Shown here piece by piece: positions 31,516-43,740 of a stretch of 64,000 nucleotides of DNA. This DNA is from Globodera rostochiensis (lineage: Eukaryota; Nematoda; Chromadorea; Rhabditida; Heteroderidae): the NCBI GenBank assembly GCA_018350325.1, contig JAEVLN010000017.1, positions 2,056,800 through 2,120,799 of the forward strand. The letters run 5' to 3'. The position numbers and the translations under genes are program-made. Each line of letters opens with the position of its first letter. Positions within the stretch are counted from its first letter, which is position 1. The notes under the pieces were generated by a model. The model searched no databases and had not been told where the DNA came from. It saw nothing but the letters and a program-made list of their open reading frames with translations.

Positions 31516-32645
31516 TTTTGTTTACAAATTTCAAATAACTCGGTCTTCGGAAGAAATTGCGGGTCGCACCTCTTAATCGCATTTAAAAAAAATCATTTAC
31601 AAATCAAAAAAACAATTTTATTGTTTGGGATATAAAAATTATAAAAAAATATTTGAATTTTCAATAAAAATGAATAAATTATGTAACTTATCGTTTAAAA
31701 ATAGTTTTTTTTGATGTTTTGTTGCTAATTTGATGATTTTATTAAGATTACAGCATTTATCCATTAAATTTTTAATTATATGACTTAAGTAAAGTGTTGT
31801 TCAATCAATAAGCGCAAATTTGTATTATTATTATCAAATTGACGATCCCACTCACTTTGTAACAGGCGACGTTTTTACAAATAAAATAAGCGACGGCGTC
31901 ATTTTATTTGAAAAATTATTTTTTATAATATAAAACAAAAGTTTATTTGCATTATAATATTTTATATATTAGTTACTAAACAGATGTTTTACCAATTCTC
32001 TGCGTTCCTGTTGTGAGTTCACTTAATATCAGTAATAGTTTCTATAATACTAAATCAAACAATTGACAAGATAACGATAAATTTATCAAAAGTAGAAATA
32101 GCACGTTATTATTTTACTGACCCCAATTGCCCTTCTTTAGATAGACATTGCAATGTTTTAATTAGTCTTTTTATTTAATTTCGGCGTTTGCTCTCGCCGA
32201 TACGAATTTTTAAATTAGCTCACTCGTATGTTGATTAATATTTTTTAGAGATTAATTTGATGTCATATCATTATTTGATTTATATTTTGTCAGTCAGGGC
32301 TTTACGAAATAAGTTTATTCTCTTTAATCATTAGAATTTGCTAATTTTGTTTGTTTTAGCTGAATGTAACTTAGAATTCAGTGACACTTTTGAATACTCG
32401 TTAATTTATTTTATTTAAATCAAAACTATTTATAAATTTTTTGGCTGAATAAATTGAATAATTTTAAATGATTTACAGATTAACTATCATTTTATTTAAT
32501 GAATTTATTTATTTTTTGTTTAATTATTTTTATTTTAATTACACTATTGATTTTGTGATTTATAAAATAGAGACATGTAGTCTTTTTTACATACCAAATT
32601 AAATTTTACACACTTCGTTAATCACATTCATTCCGTGATTTTATT
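31516..32645. other. AT-rich stretch without recognisable gene
   Basis: A GGCGACGTTTTTAC/AAGCGACGGCGTC patch at 31866-31900 is the only GC-richer spot. Nothing supported. Confidence 0.4.
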
Positions 32646-32726
32646 TTAATCAGTGAATCATGAACAAAGTTGTTGTAGTTTCCGATCTTCCGACGATGCC
32701 CAAATGCAACCATCAGCCGAACGATC
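32646..32726 (-). pseudogene. Caspase-like short fragment
   Basis: Minus frame DRSADGCIWASSEDRKLQQL, CS, one TGA, FTD, TAA. The pattern aligns with the segment after the catalytic His in caspases (SHG-(E/D)GxIxxxDGxxxxLxxLxxxF). His itself is absent (SAD in place of SHG). Short and decayed; identification tentative. Confidence 0.3.
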
Positions 32727-34433
32727 GTTAATTGATTAAATGGAGCTTAAAGTTATAATTGTTTTCTTGATTCATTTAATTTGTATATAATTTTTTAAAA
32801 TTTTTTTAAATTTAAATAAAGTCATTAAAAATTGTCTGTAATAAGTTTTATGCACCCATTTAATAAACGCTTGCAATCAAAAAGCACAAATGCCAACCAT
32901 ACGGTGACCTCTGATTTAATGAAAAATAAATTGTAAAATTGAATTTTTTTTTCTTCGGCAGTTGGATTTTGCGAATTTTTACACTCGTTTATTGAATATT
33001 TTTATTTGACTCTTTTTATATTATTTTTTTAATGTCTTTATAAAAGAAATTTCGGTATTTGAGTGGAATCCTGCTTTTTCGAAATTTTATCATAAAAGGT
33101 AAGTTATTAATTTTTTAAATTCATGTTTACTTTAGGTGTTTTGTATTAGTATCGTAATTTCAATATAACATAGCGTAAATGCTTAAATGAAAAATTATTT
33201 ATTATTTTTTCTTTATATTATGTTGCATTTCCATATGTGCGGCTCAACTTTTTATCGAATTTATTGTTTATTTTACTGAACAAACGCTAACACTTTCTTG
33301 ATTAGGGATGTATTCGGATCGGGTTTTGGCTGAAAAAACGAATTCGTTTTCATTTATATATGTCATGTTTGGAGCGTCTTATGAGAACGGTGGGGCATTA
33401 AAGCCATTATTGGCATAAATATTTTTATTTATTATTTACATGCCTTTGTTTTAATACTAAAATCTGAAATTTTAATTTTTTTTATGGGCATGAATGTTTA
33501 TTTTAGGTTGTAATTTTTTGATTTTAAAAAATAATTTGTTTAGTAATTTGTTTTTAAAATTTATTTTCCTGTTATATGTAGTAAGAATTTTTTAATATTT
33601 AATTGGTTGTATTTGGCTGCCACATTCTTCCATTATTATAAATATAAATTTAGTGGAAGAAAACTATATCATTACCCTCCATTGCTCCTTCCCGCGGTTC
33701 GCGCCATTTTCGATGGACAATACGCGAACTCGGGAGCTTGCTTTAAATGAATTATAATTTATTAAATAATGCATTTGAAAATCTTTTTTAAGCTTTTTAT
33801 TAGATTTGAAAGAACGATTTAAATTAGTTTTTAAATCAATTATTTTCAACAGTTCAAAAGCCTAAAATTTGTTTATCTTGGAATTTTAGATTTATCTTTC
33901 TACTTTTTATTTTTTTAAATTTATTTTTGGTATTGTTAACCTGTTTCGGGAGGCAAGTGCCTTTGACTTTGTCCGTGGCTTAGTCGAAAATAATTTAATA
34001 CTTTTGCAACAAATGTTATTTATTCGATAGTTTTGCTTTTAATAAAAAATTTATAAGCATTATTGCGTTTTTATCCTTGTATATGAATTATTGATGTCAT
34101 TAAGATATCGTAATTTAATCGTAAAAATACGCAAAATAATTCATTCTAATAAGAAGGATTTGGTTTGTGCTGCTGAATTACTGAAAAGGTTTTATTTAAA
34201 GCTAATATTAAACCCTTTTTTTACAAATTAATGCATTTTAGACGTTTCTATGATTGTTAATTTTTTAAAAGAGAATCTCCATTATTATCTTTTAATACTA
34301 AAATGTAGAAGATCTGAGATCCAGATTATAGAGTCAATTCTTATTAAATTATACAAATTATATTTTGTAATTTTAATTTTTACATTTGTGAATAATTTAT
34401 CCCTTTTATTTATCTTAAACACGTGGTTGATGG
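32727..34433. other. AT-rich stretch without recognisable gene
   Basis: Frames at 33664-33849 and 34250-34444 are lysine/isoleucine-rich products of base composition. No RNA or repeat array seen. Confidence 0.4.
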
Positions 34434-34559
34434 CTAAATATTAATTTTATAAAATAAATGAGGCCTGATTGCCTGCTTCTTTTGTTTTCTTTGTCCACGC
34501 ATCACTATTTCATTCCCGGCAGTGCGTCCCATTACCTTCTTGTTAATTCCCCTACCATC
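34434..34559 (-). pseudogene. TAGKTE island family, copy 2
   Basis: Minus frame of 41 codons: DGRGINKKVMGRTAGNEIVM, RGQRKQKKQAIRPHLFYKIN, TAG. See 28874-28981. Flanking repeat continues to about 34680. Confidence 0.35.
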
Positions 34560-35007
34560 CTTTCATAAGGCAATTTAGTTTTTATCTCTTTATTACAATT
34601 ACATTTAAATAAGCAGTTATGATTATTTGTAGTTTTAGAATTTTCTGGTTTGGTAAATTTAATTTAACTTTTAAAATTCGGTGATTAATAAATAATAGAT
34701 ATGTCTCAAGATGTTGTTCACAATTACGCTAATAATAATTTGCATTAATAAATTTTGTTAAATGAAGCAACAGTTGAGAAAATAAAGCTGCAATAATCGA
34801 TTTTCCATTATATTATTCTGCTGTCTTTCACGTGCTATATCGTTGCTAATATAAATAAATTGCAATTAAAAATTAATGATTATTGTTTGTTACTCTTCGA
34901 TTTTTTTACAAAAGTAATAATGTATTTGTAATTATTATTATTTATTGTTTTTTACCTGGATATAAATCCTTAATAATCTTTGATTTGAAAAATTACTTAC
35001 TAGCAAT
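34560..35007. other. AT-rich stretch; left part shared with 29.0 kb
   Basis: The first 120 bp belong to the repeat around the TAGKTE island. Nothing else supported. Confidence 0.45.
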
Positions 35008-35100
35008 ATGGGATGGGTGTGTTCCAACCGGGAGATTCAGCCATTTTTGAGAAACGGTCATTATGAATGGACTTTTGGCAAGTCATCGTATGTTAAGTAA
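35008..35100 (+). CDS. Small hypothetical ORF (30 residues)
   Basis: ATG to TAA: MGWVCSNREIQPFLRNGHYE, WTFGKSSYVK. GC-richer and protein-like compared with both flanks. Could be a small peptide gene or a first exon (a GTAAGA donor occurs at 35097). No family recognised. Confidence 0.3.
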   Translation: MGWVCSNREIQPFLRNGHYEWTFGKSSYVK

Positions 35101-35439
35101 GAGAAGGGTAATTATTATATAACGAATTCAATGTTTTCGTTATTATTTTATAATATTTTTTAATTATTTAAATTGTTGTGTATAATTATGAGTATTTTGT
35201 TTTTGAAAGCAATTTTTTAAGATTTGCATAATATTTAGCTATTCTATTTAAAGCAACAAATAAATTTTTATTTTATTTTTCGTCTTACTTAAGCGATTAA
35301 GAATTATCATTTTATTATTTGCTTTAAATGTTCATAATTAAACCAAACAACATAACATCTTTAAATTTAATATGTAATTTAAATAATGATTAATCTTTTT
35401 AAAAAATGTTGTTTTTGTTAATATGCTTGCAAGGGTTGA

Positions 35440-35660
35440 TGGTTGCCTGTTTACCATTCCTACCCTCTATGGTAGGAATTTTACCATGAGCTCGTGGTTA
35501 CCTAACCACGTGGTTGCTTTTTTGTGATACCGGTCAAATTTTTACCATGGGCTCATGGTTAAATGACCGGGTGATTTAACCGTGAACTGGCGGTTCGTTC
35601 TTATGATACTCTGAGCTCGTGGTTATTTAACCATCACCTCGTTCTTATGATTCCACCCCA
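35440..35660. repeat. Hairpin-rich tandem block
   Basis: About three diverged 70-90 bp units sharing CATGRGCTCRTGGTTA, a central ACC and GTTCTTATGAT. Contains a perfect 9-bp hairpin ATTCCTACC-CTCTAT-GGTAGGAAT (35456-35479) and palindromes such as CGTGGTTACCTAACCACG (35493-35510). Much richer in GC and structure than the surroundings. A structured RNA or a foldback-element remnant are both possible. Confidence 0.6.
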
Positions 35661-36740
35661 GGTGGAAAACGTACAATGAGTCGTCCGATGGTTTCCGACA
35701 ATTTCGTCATTCAACGAAATCTCTTTTCGTCGTGTTCGTCGTTCAAGTTCAAAGAAATCACAAAATCATTTTACCGGAAAGGTGTTATATTCTTGTATTT
35801 TTTATGTTGTTTTATGCATTATTAAATAATAATGATTTTTTTCGTTGTTGTCTTTTTGTGTAATAGTTTATTTTACAATTTAAGGAATATAAAAGGTTTT
35901 TATTGCATATTTATTGATAAAATAATTAGTATGTAATGTAATGATTTTTAATGTTTATTTTGTTAATGAGAAGCATTTTCCTTTAATGATTAAGCCTTCT
36001 ATCATCATCGGCATACTCGTTGTCCAGCCTTTCGCAGTATAGCAATCATAATAAAATGATGGTATCAAAATAAAATAAGAGCAATAAATTACAATCGTTT
36101 AAAGTTTTTAAATATAATATTATGCCGCATAATGATTTCATAGAAAGCTTCTGTTGTAAAATAATTTAAATGGTACGTTATTTTTCAAATTGATTTGAGA
36201 AAATTAATTTTAACAATCCTCTCATTTGAGTTGCTATCAATTCTTAGGTTATGTTTAATTTCTGCAGTGTCACCAATAACTATTATATTAATTAGCCGTT
36301 TTTTTCTTCCCTCGCCCAGTAAATTTTATAGTTGATTTATTAAAATGTATTTAAAAGGTGTTTTTAAATAAAGTGGATTCGCCAGAAATGATCAAAAACA
36401 CTTCTGAAAATCTGAATAAGTAATTAAGTTATTTTTCATTTAGCTCGTAATTTTGATTTAAAATTTATTTATTAGAAGGAAAGTTTAATAAAAGTATTTT
36501 TTGTAAATTTTATGAATTCAATCAATTTCTTTGATACATAGACTTTATCATTAAAACAGGCATATTTTATTTATTGTATGGTTTTAAGAAACACTTTCAG
36601 TTCTTTAAAAGTTTATCAATACATTTATTTTATTCTACTTATATTTATATTTTTATTTTGATTATTTTTAAATTGCCGTTGTTTCCTTTTGAATGATGCT
36701 TGAATAAGTTCTTGATAATTTTACATTTAATTACAAAAGG
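35661..36740. other. AT-rich stretch
   Basis: 36170-36290 is a diverged third copy of the 42.1-42.6 kb tandem repeat (AATTAATTTTAACAAT, then TTAATTTCTGCAGTG). No gene. Confidence 0.45.
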
Positions 36741-36821
36741 TTCGACAAAGCATGTCATATGGATGTTCCGCAACATCTCCCAATTGACGATGCAATCAAA
36801 TTCGTTGACCAACCAGTTTAA
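36741..36821 (+). other. Short coding-like frame
   Basis: Plus frame FDKACHMDVPQHLPIDDAIK, FVDQPV, TAA, after an ACAAAAG site. GC-richer than the flanks. Unrecognised. Confidence 0.25.
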
Positions 36822-37930
36822 AAAGGACGCAGTAAGCCATAAGATTTGATATTTACTTTTGATTATATTTACATTGATTTTGTCGAAGCTTAATCATTAA
36901 TTTATTTTAATGAATAACGAAATCAGCAAAATGTTTATTATCATTTACAACTTTATTTTTCTTTAATAAAAATTAAATTATTCTGAACGTAAATACATAA
37001 AGCAATATTTTTTGAGGTTTCTTAGAAATTTATGTTATTTATTTTATATTTTTACTTCAAAACAATTACCTATATAGTCGTTCCCTGATCTATAACATTT
37101 TGTTGTAAAAATATGAGGATGAGGCAACGCATTACATTATTGCTTTGCATTATTGCGTCAGTTCCTAGATCTATCTAGCATATCGTTGTACTTTTGTTGT
37201 TTTATATAATCAATTTTATTTCATTAGTAAAACAACAATTTATATTACACTTGGTAAAACCATCTTCTTCAAGAAATAAAAGAAACATTTTAGAATATCG
37301 TTAAAAAGATTCAAAATGGATGTAAAGACAACGGAAAAGCAACGACCATCCAATTTGAATGATTTTGTTACTGAAATCAATTGAAAAACAATTGTTTTAT
37401 CAAATGTGAATTCGGGTTCGACATTTGAAAAATCCGAGCTCTATTTCGTTGTTCTATTTTTACCCTAGAAAAAATGGATTTAAAATTTTAGAAAAATACC
37501 GTCGGCACCCCAATTCCCGAGGATTGCTCAATAATCACAAATTATTTTTGCTATATTCGGCTTAGTTCTTTTGGAATAATCTATTTTAATCTATTTAAAA
37601 AATGGAGAGGAATTGATATACTTTTATACAATCGAAAAGGAGACTTAGTTCAATAAGTATTATTTCATAATTTTTATAAATAAATAATATTTTTAATAAT
37701 TTTTTAAAGTTTATATGCGAACTGCGCTTCTCTATTTCTTTAATGAATGTAGTAATTTAATACTCTAAAATTTTTTAATTTAATCAGCATGATTTAGACG
37801 TTATATTATTGATTAAGTTATTTATTTTTTTGATTTAATAGGTATAAGTTAAAACAAATATTTGCTCGTTAAATTAAAGATTTGAAATATCAGTTCTTTT
37901 CTCCTGTACTCTATGTGTTTAATCGAATAA
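36822..37930. other. AT-rich stretch with a 22-codon frame
   Basis: ATG at 37317 opens MDVKTTEKQRPSNLNDFVTE IN, TGA, in a GC-richer spot. Too short to call. Otherwise nothing. Confidence 0.3.
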
Positions 37931-38257
37931 TTGTACTATTTTTATTGTTTACTTCAACGTTGTCTATTAACGCTGGCATTAACATATGAATTTTGTTATG
38001 TTTATATAAACACATGCCGTGAAAAGCCTGGTATACAACTCGTTTTATCGCATAAATCCGCAACCAATCCTCGATTGAATTGTGGTTTAATAAATTATTA
38101 TTCTAAAATTGTTATTTTTGACAATGTTCATCTAAAAATAATTAACTTGTCACTTGTCGCATTTAATAAATTATGGGGCAAAGTGATTCAACAGACAAAT
38201 TTAAATTTAGATATATGTATTTATTTTTTAATTTCGCATGGATTTTTAGTTTTGTAA
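37931..38257 (+). CDS. Hypothetical ORF of 108 codons
   Basis: One of the longest ATG-to-stop frames in the AT-rich region. The N-terminal third is Y/C/L-rich; the centre (INTCREKPGIQLVLSHKSAT, NPRLNCGLINYYSKIVIF) is more protein-like. A hydrophobic/aromatic composition follows from the AT bias, so it may be chance; IQLVLSH recalls the caspase strand before SHG but Gly is replaced by Lys. No start or splice evidence. Confidence 0.25.
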   Translation: MYYFYCLLQRCLLTLALTYEFCYVYINTCREKPGIQLVLSHKSATNPRLNCGLINYYSKIVIFDNVHLKIINLSLVAFNKLWGKVIQQTNLNLDICIYFLISHGFLVL

Positions 38258-40541
38258 TGCCAATTATACCATCGGCTCACTTGTCGCAAAGGTGGAGCGG
38301 GTAATTTTGGAATTTCTAAAATTAGCCGTAACATACATATTAAATTATGTAATCTTTTATTTTATATATCTAATCGATTTTATATCAGATTTTTGCTTTT
38401 TTTGCAAGGTTTTATTTATATTTTAAGGGGTTTTTTATTCTACATTAATTATGTTGTAATTTTGAATCAAAAAGATTAGGATTAAATTTTGAAACTTGCT
38501 CGTTTGTGCGTAATCAAAACAGGGGGGAAAAATTCTGATCACTTTAACAAAAAAAGTTTTATTTAGCATATTTTGATTTACATTTTTTAGAATCGTTAGC
38601 ATTATTTCTTAAGATTATTCCTTACTTACCCTGTTTTTGGTATTAATTTTTAAATTTAAAACGGCAAATGTTGGTATGATTTATTAAAATTTCTTTACTT
38701 TTTAGTTAGAAAAATGCTCAAAATGTTTATCTTTACTTTGCGTAAATGCAAATACTTTCTTTATATTTTATATTAATAAATATGATACCGGAAATAATTT
38801 AGTGAGTTGGATCATCTAAACGAACAATTTAAGCACTATAGTAATTTTTTTAAATTCTTTCTTTATAAACATTTTTTTAAAAGAAATAGAGATTAATCTT
38901 CATAATGTAGTTCATTTTTAAGTTAAATAGCAATGATATATTCAAAAGAAATATTATGATACAATTAAATAATTTATCCCTTACTTTTTTTTTAATATTA
39001 AAGTCGTCTCTGATCTTTTCATTAATAAAATTTATTTTATTTATAATGAAACTAAATGTAATTTTTTTTTGGATTTGAAACGCCCACCTATTTTGTAGTA
39101 AAATAATTCGTGAATAATTTCTTTTGTTTTATAAAAGTAAATTTATGTTAATAATTTAAAATATTTGTTTAATATTCTTAAGTTCGTAGAATTGGACTAA
39201 TAACGCTATCGGTGTATAGTCAGAGTTAATGCGTATGCTTTTTAAATTATTTAATCCTATGTTATTAAATTATTTTTAACTTTATAAAGATTTTTTAAAA
39301 TAATTTTTGAATTTCATTAAATTTTGTCAGCGGCATAAAGGGCAATAATTAAATTACTTTAAATTTCATATTTGTTTTTGCAAGTATTTTTTTAGTTTTA
39401 TGTATTTGAATTAAAATTGTATAAAGCAGGTCTCGTTGAGCCGAGGTATAAAATAGCGTAACTCGCAATTTCTTTTTATACTTCGATTTTTTCATTTTTG
39501 ATTTGTCGCCCTCATTATTGTGTTAAAAATATATGCCGCATTTTTTGATTGGCATAATTATAAGTTTTTTACTATTCAACCTGAACATGAGTAAATTAAA
39601 AATATTTAATTTTATAAATTTTTTTTTGATTAAAATTTTCGATTAAGTAAGTGTTTTCTGTTGCGGTGCTATGCAGTCATTTCAACAATCTTAGTTGTCC
39701 GCAGAGCGTATCAGCTTAGAAATGTTTAAGCATTATTAATTGTTTACTATCAAAAAGTCAAATGTATAATTAATTTATATTGAATGAAAACAAATAAAAA
39801 TATAAATAAGCAAATTTTTGAAAAATTTACATCATTCTTTATTTCAGTTCATTTTAAAAATAATTTTTCAAATAATTTTAAATTATTTTATACTTCTTTT
39901 GGTTAAAATTATCTCAATATTAAACCCCCCTTTTTAATGCGAACAGAGCAGTTATGACGGCACGTTCTCTCTACAGAAATGAAGAAACATATTAATATCA
40001 ATGAATTTTTAAGTATAAAGTGTAATTAACTGTGTATTTCACTGTCAAATAAAATTAATTATATATTTTTAATTTTCTTTCATTTGTTTATTCATATAAA
40101 TAAAATAGATTAAATATTCTAAATGATATTAGAATATATTGATAGCTAATTCTTGATTTTATACATTGTAGATAAATTCAGCTTAAATAATAATAATTAT
40201 TTTTATGGCAACCTTTATCTATTATTTAAATTAATAAGCTTTTGAAAAAAAAATGTTCTTGAAAAACCTTGCAAAACTATCGTAGCGATCCGGCGTTGTT
40301 ATTTATTAATGGATAAATTCATTATATTATTATTAGATAATTAAAATGATAAATTAATTAATTTTAATAGTTTTTTAATTAGCAAATCATAATTTTTATT
40401 TTACCTTTTTTAAATGCGGTTAAAATTATATTATAGATTTAATTTTAACATTTTTATTTGAATTATTGAATTATATCATTTTATTTTTGACCCGGACACA
40501 TAAGATAATCTTCGTATAAAATTATTAGGGATATTAAATAA
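38258..40541. other. AT-rich stretch without recognisable gene
   Basis: Isolated GC-richer spots at 39655-39720 and 39940-39985 have no convincing frame. Nothing supported. Confidence 0.4.
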
Positions 40542-40796
40542 ATGAGATTATGGGCAACAGCGCCTCTGCCTGATTGTCGGAAACATCACATCAGTTCTGG
40601 TATTATGATCAAAAGAAATCACGGCAACTGCGAAAAGCCATATAACAGCTTAAGAAAAAATGGTAAATTTGTAAAAAACAGTAAAAACATAAGTCGGTCG
40701 AATTTGTTTCAAAAACTTAATTTTAAGTACATCGGAATATATAAATTATATTTTTTAATTCGGTTGTTTGTCTGTAAAATTAAATTGTTTTTTTGA
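40542..40796 (+). other. Open frame of 84 codons, first half coding-like; paralogue of the 41.4-kb insertion site
   Basis: Begins MRLWATAPLPDCRKHHISSG, IMIKRNHGNCEKPYNSLRKN; the C-terminal half is AT-driven. The block AAATCACGGCAACTGCGAAAAGCCATATAACAGCTTAAG matches the DNA flanking the hAT-type element at 41431-42025, and so acts as an empty-site relative. No family recognised. Confidence 0.3.
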
Positions 40797-40839
40797 ATAA
40801 GATTATTATTTTTATTATTAATCGAACGATACCTTACGC

Positions 40840-41310
40840 TACCTTTTGTTTCATTAACCTTTTGTTTAGTAATATAATTCATTATAATTACATTTTTTAA
40901 TTTCCTATTTTGTTTTAAGCTTACTTTTTTATTTTTCTTGCAATATTTTAATTTGCTTATTTCTTGGCATATATGCTGATCATACTATCCCCGCGAGCAA
41001 TCTCTTGTTGGCTCTTCCTCTTGGCTGCACAAAGATTGATACATTGTCCTGATCAACATTGGAAATTTTCTTTTTTTTTTTGACATACAGTACGGTACAG
41101 TTTTTAAGTTTTGGAGCTTTTTTAATTACCTTTCTTATAATAATATATGTTTTGCATAGGACAGTAAATTTTGTAGTTTTAAGTTATGCCAAATTTCATT
41201 CTTTCTACATCTCGGCACATTATAATCACATTTCAACTCTTTATTTCCATTTTGTCTTTCTCTACTTTTACTTTTTCAATTTTTTTAATTGGATTATATT
41301 TTATATGCCA
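40840..41310. repeat. Dispersed repeat C, copy 2
   Basis: Same order as 25010-25620. The minus strand at 40998-40970 keeps IARGDSMISIY, the counterpart of IARGDRMYSIY at 25.3 kb, but the ALIINN part is not readable here. Confidence 0.7.
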
Positions 41311-41430
41311 TTTTAAGCAGGTTATTTATTCGCTGCCAATTTTTATTTGAGTTTTATAAATTATGTTATTACATTTGAACTTTAGTGTCAAATGAAATCA
41401 TGGCAACATCAAAAGCAATATACTAGTAAC

Positions 41431-42025
41431 TAGTGTTCGGCACGGTACGGTAATACCGCGGTATTTTTCGGTATTACCGCGGTATTTTTTTTGGTATTTT
41501 TACCGAAATACCGATACCGAAAAAATTTTGAGATTTCGGTTGCTAGTGATGCTCGAGAATCGGGGGCCGGGTGGTTGGTTTGAGAAAAAAACCATAGGGG
41601 AGCTCTTTCTTTTACAAAATTAATAATTTTTGGGCCAATTTTCTTAACAAAAAGTGCTTTGGGATTCATCAAACCAAAGGGAGGGGCGGGAGGGGAGCTT
41701 TGGATTATCATCAAAAAAACTTTCTTATCAAATTTACTTAAATGAACCCAGCAACAGCTGAGTTGCTTATTTTTCTCAACAAAACATTGGCAATAATCAT
41801 TTAAAGTATTGGTTAAAAGTTTTGTTAATTTTAAATTGAAATTAAAATTTTCAAAAAAATACCGAATACCGGTCGGTATACCGAATTTTTTGGGTCGGTA
41901 TTTTTCGGTATTTATACCGAAATACCGATACCGAAAAAAATTTGAGATTTCGGTATTTTTTCGGTATTGGTATTATACCGAAATACCGATACCGAATACC
42001 GAAAAACCCCATTTGCCGAACACTA
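41431..42025. mobile_element. hAT-type non-autonomous element, 595 bp
   Basis: Ends TAGTGTTCGGCA (left) and TGCCGAACACTA (right), perfect inverted 12-mers, flanked on both sides by the 8-bp direct repeat CTAGTAAC (41423-41430 and 42026-42033). An 8-bp target duplication and TAG/CAG-type ends are hallmarks of the hAT superfamily. The subterminal regions are packed with GGTATTTTTCGGTATA/ACCGAAATACCGATACCG motifs in both orientations. No transposase; the frames inside are repeat-derived. The flanks joined without the element resemble 40632-40668. Confidence 0.9.
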
Positions 42026-42090
42026 CTAGTAACAGCTTAAGAAAAGCTTAGAACTCAATTGATTGGGTTGATGCCGCTTTCAAAATTTTT

Positions 42091-42570
42091 GAATATTTTT
42101 TAAAAGTGGATATTATAAGTCCTTCAACAATTCTGGTTTTCATTATAATCATGTTAAAAATTGTTTAATAAATAATTTAAATTGTTACGTGATGTTTCTA
42201 ATTTACAAATTAATTTTAACAATACCCATCACATTTAACTTGCTTTAATCAAATATTTATCACTTTTTTAGGTTTTTAATTTCTGCAGAGTTCCTTCCCG
42301 TATCTATTGTCCTTTTAATTTGTATTTTTGAATATTGTTTAAAAGTGAATAAAAATCGTTAAAAGCCTTCTACAATTCTGATTTCATTTATAATCATGTT
42401 AAAATTGTTTTTAATAAAATATTTAAATTGTTACGTTATTTTTCTTATTGACAAATTAATTTTAACAATACCCATCACATTTAACTTGCTTTAATCAATT
42501 ATTTATCAATTTTTTAATTAGGTTTTTAATTTCTGCAGTGGTCCTTCCCGTTGCAGTTGTCGTTTCAATT
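42091..42570. repeat. Two tandem copies of a 239-bp unit
   Basis: Copies at 42091-42329 and 42330-42570 share GAATATTKTTTAAAAGTGRA, ATAATCATGTTAAAATTGTT, ACAAATTAATTTTAACAATA, CCCATCACATTTAACTTGCT and TTTTTAATTTCTGCAG. A third, more diverged copy is at 36170-36290. Confidence 0.85.
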
Positions 42571-42631
42571 TTGTATAGTTGTCTTTTCGGTTTTATTCAT
42601 TTAGTTAGTATATTAACTATATAAATAAAAT

Positions 42632-42815
42632 GCACACCGCAAAAGACTCATAAAAGCCATTAATTTTATCAAGTGGAGGCGCCGCGTTAAAAGTGCCTCG
42701 GCCAGCTTAATCTCCTTTGCCAAAATTATAAGTTTAGGTAAGAAGCCTTTAAATTGAGTAATTTGAAATGTTTTGGTTAATGTATGATTGATTAATCTCT
42801 GATTTGATAGATTTT
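42632..42815. repeat. Copy of the 9.9-kb repeat
   Basis: See 9501-11006; landmarks AAAAGACTCATAAAAGCCAT and AGGCGCCGCGTTAAAA. Confidence 0.75.
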
Positions 42816-43740
42816 ATTATAATAAAAACAATATAACAAATTTGTTTTTTCCGAAAAGGATTTATTTACTAATAGCATTTTTAAGCAACAAACAAATTAT
42901 ATTTAGAGCACATCAAATACGGAAATCTAATCGAGTTTAATAAAATATATTAAGCAAAAGCTATCATTGAACTATTAATGATCCCATAAGTATAATGAAA
43001 CAAGCACTTTTCAACGTTATTACTTATTAATTAGCGCTTAAAATGACCAGAAATTACATAATTTAAAATTTTAAAATTTATATAATTTTATTTTTAAAAA
43101 TATGATTTATATCAAAAAAAAATTCTTACCTTTTAAAAAATCATCAATAAAAAAGTTTTAATAAGTAAATTTTAAAAATATGAATAATTTGAAAAAAAAA
43201 ACTTAAAAGGTTATTTTATTGCTTACAAAATAATAAAAACAACTTAATTCTAAATCTCTTCTATCCGAATATCAAATTCGATTATTGAAACGTAATATAA
43301 AAATTTAAAATTTATCGAAAAATTGATTAAATTAAACCTATAAACTTTATTTATACTATTTTAACATGCAGGAATTAGCACAAAATATTTATCTTTACAT
43401 GATTAAACTATAAAAACAAAAAACCGATTTTGGTAATTTAAGGAATGATATTTATAGACACCTTCATTGGTTAAGCAGACGCGGCAGAAGCTTTATCGGG
43501 AACCCCTGGCGACCGCCGGCCACTAACACCACGGCTTTATTTTTCTTTAGTTTATTTCTGTAAAACATTAAAAGTTTAAAAGCACATAGCTTCATTTTTA
43601 TGAAAAAATTAAAAAATACACAATTCTTCACGGCTGAAATAGAGAATTCATGCTAGTAAATGTGTGACAAACGAAACAAAATTCCAGTAATCATTATATT
43701 GATATGCAAACTTTTTTTATAATAATAATTAAAATTAAAT
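42816..43740. other. AT-rich stretch with one GC spot
   Basis: 43470-43545 is strikingly GC-rich (CAGACGCGGCAGAAGC, CCTGGCGACCGCCGGCC) without a convincing frame. Nothing else. Confidence 0.4.

Noticed and set aside
41430..42051. Frames of 94 and 80 codons in the second hAT-type element
   Set aside because: Translations of subterminal GGTATTTTTCGGTAT repeats and the unique middle; no transposase similarity.
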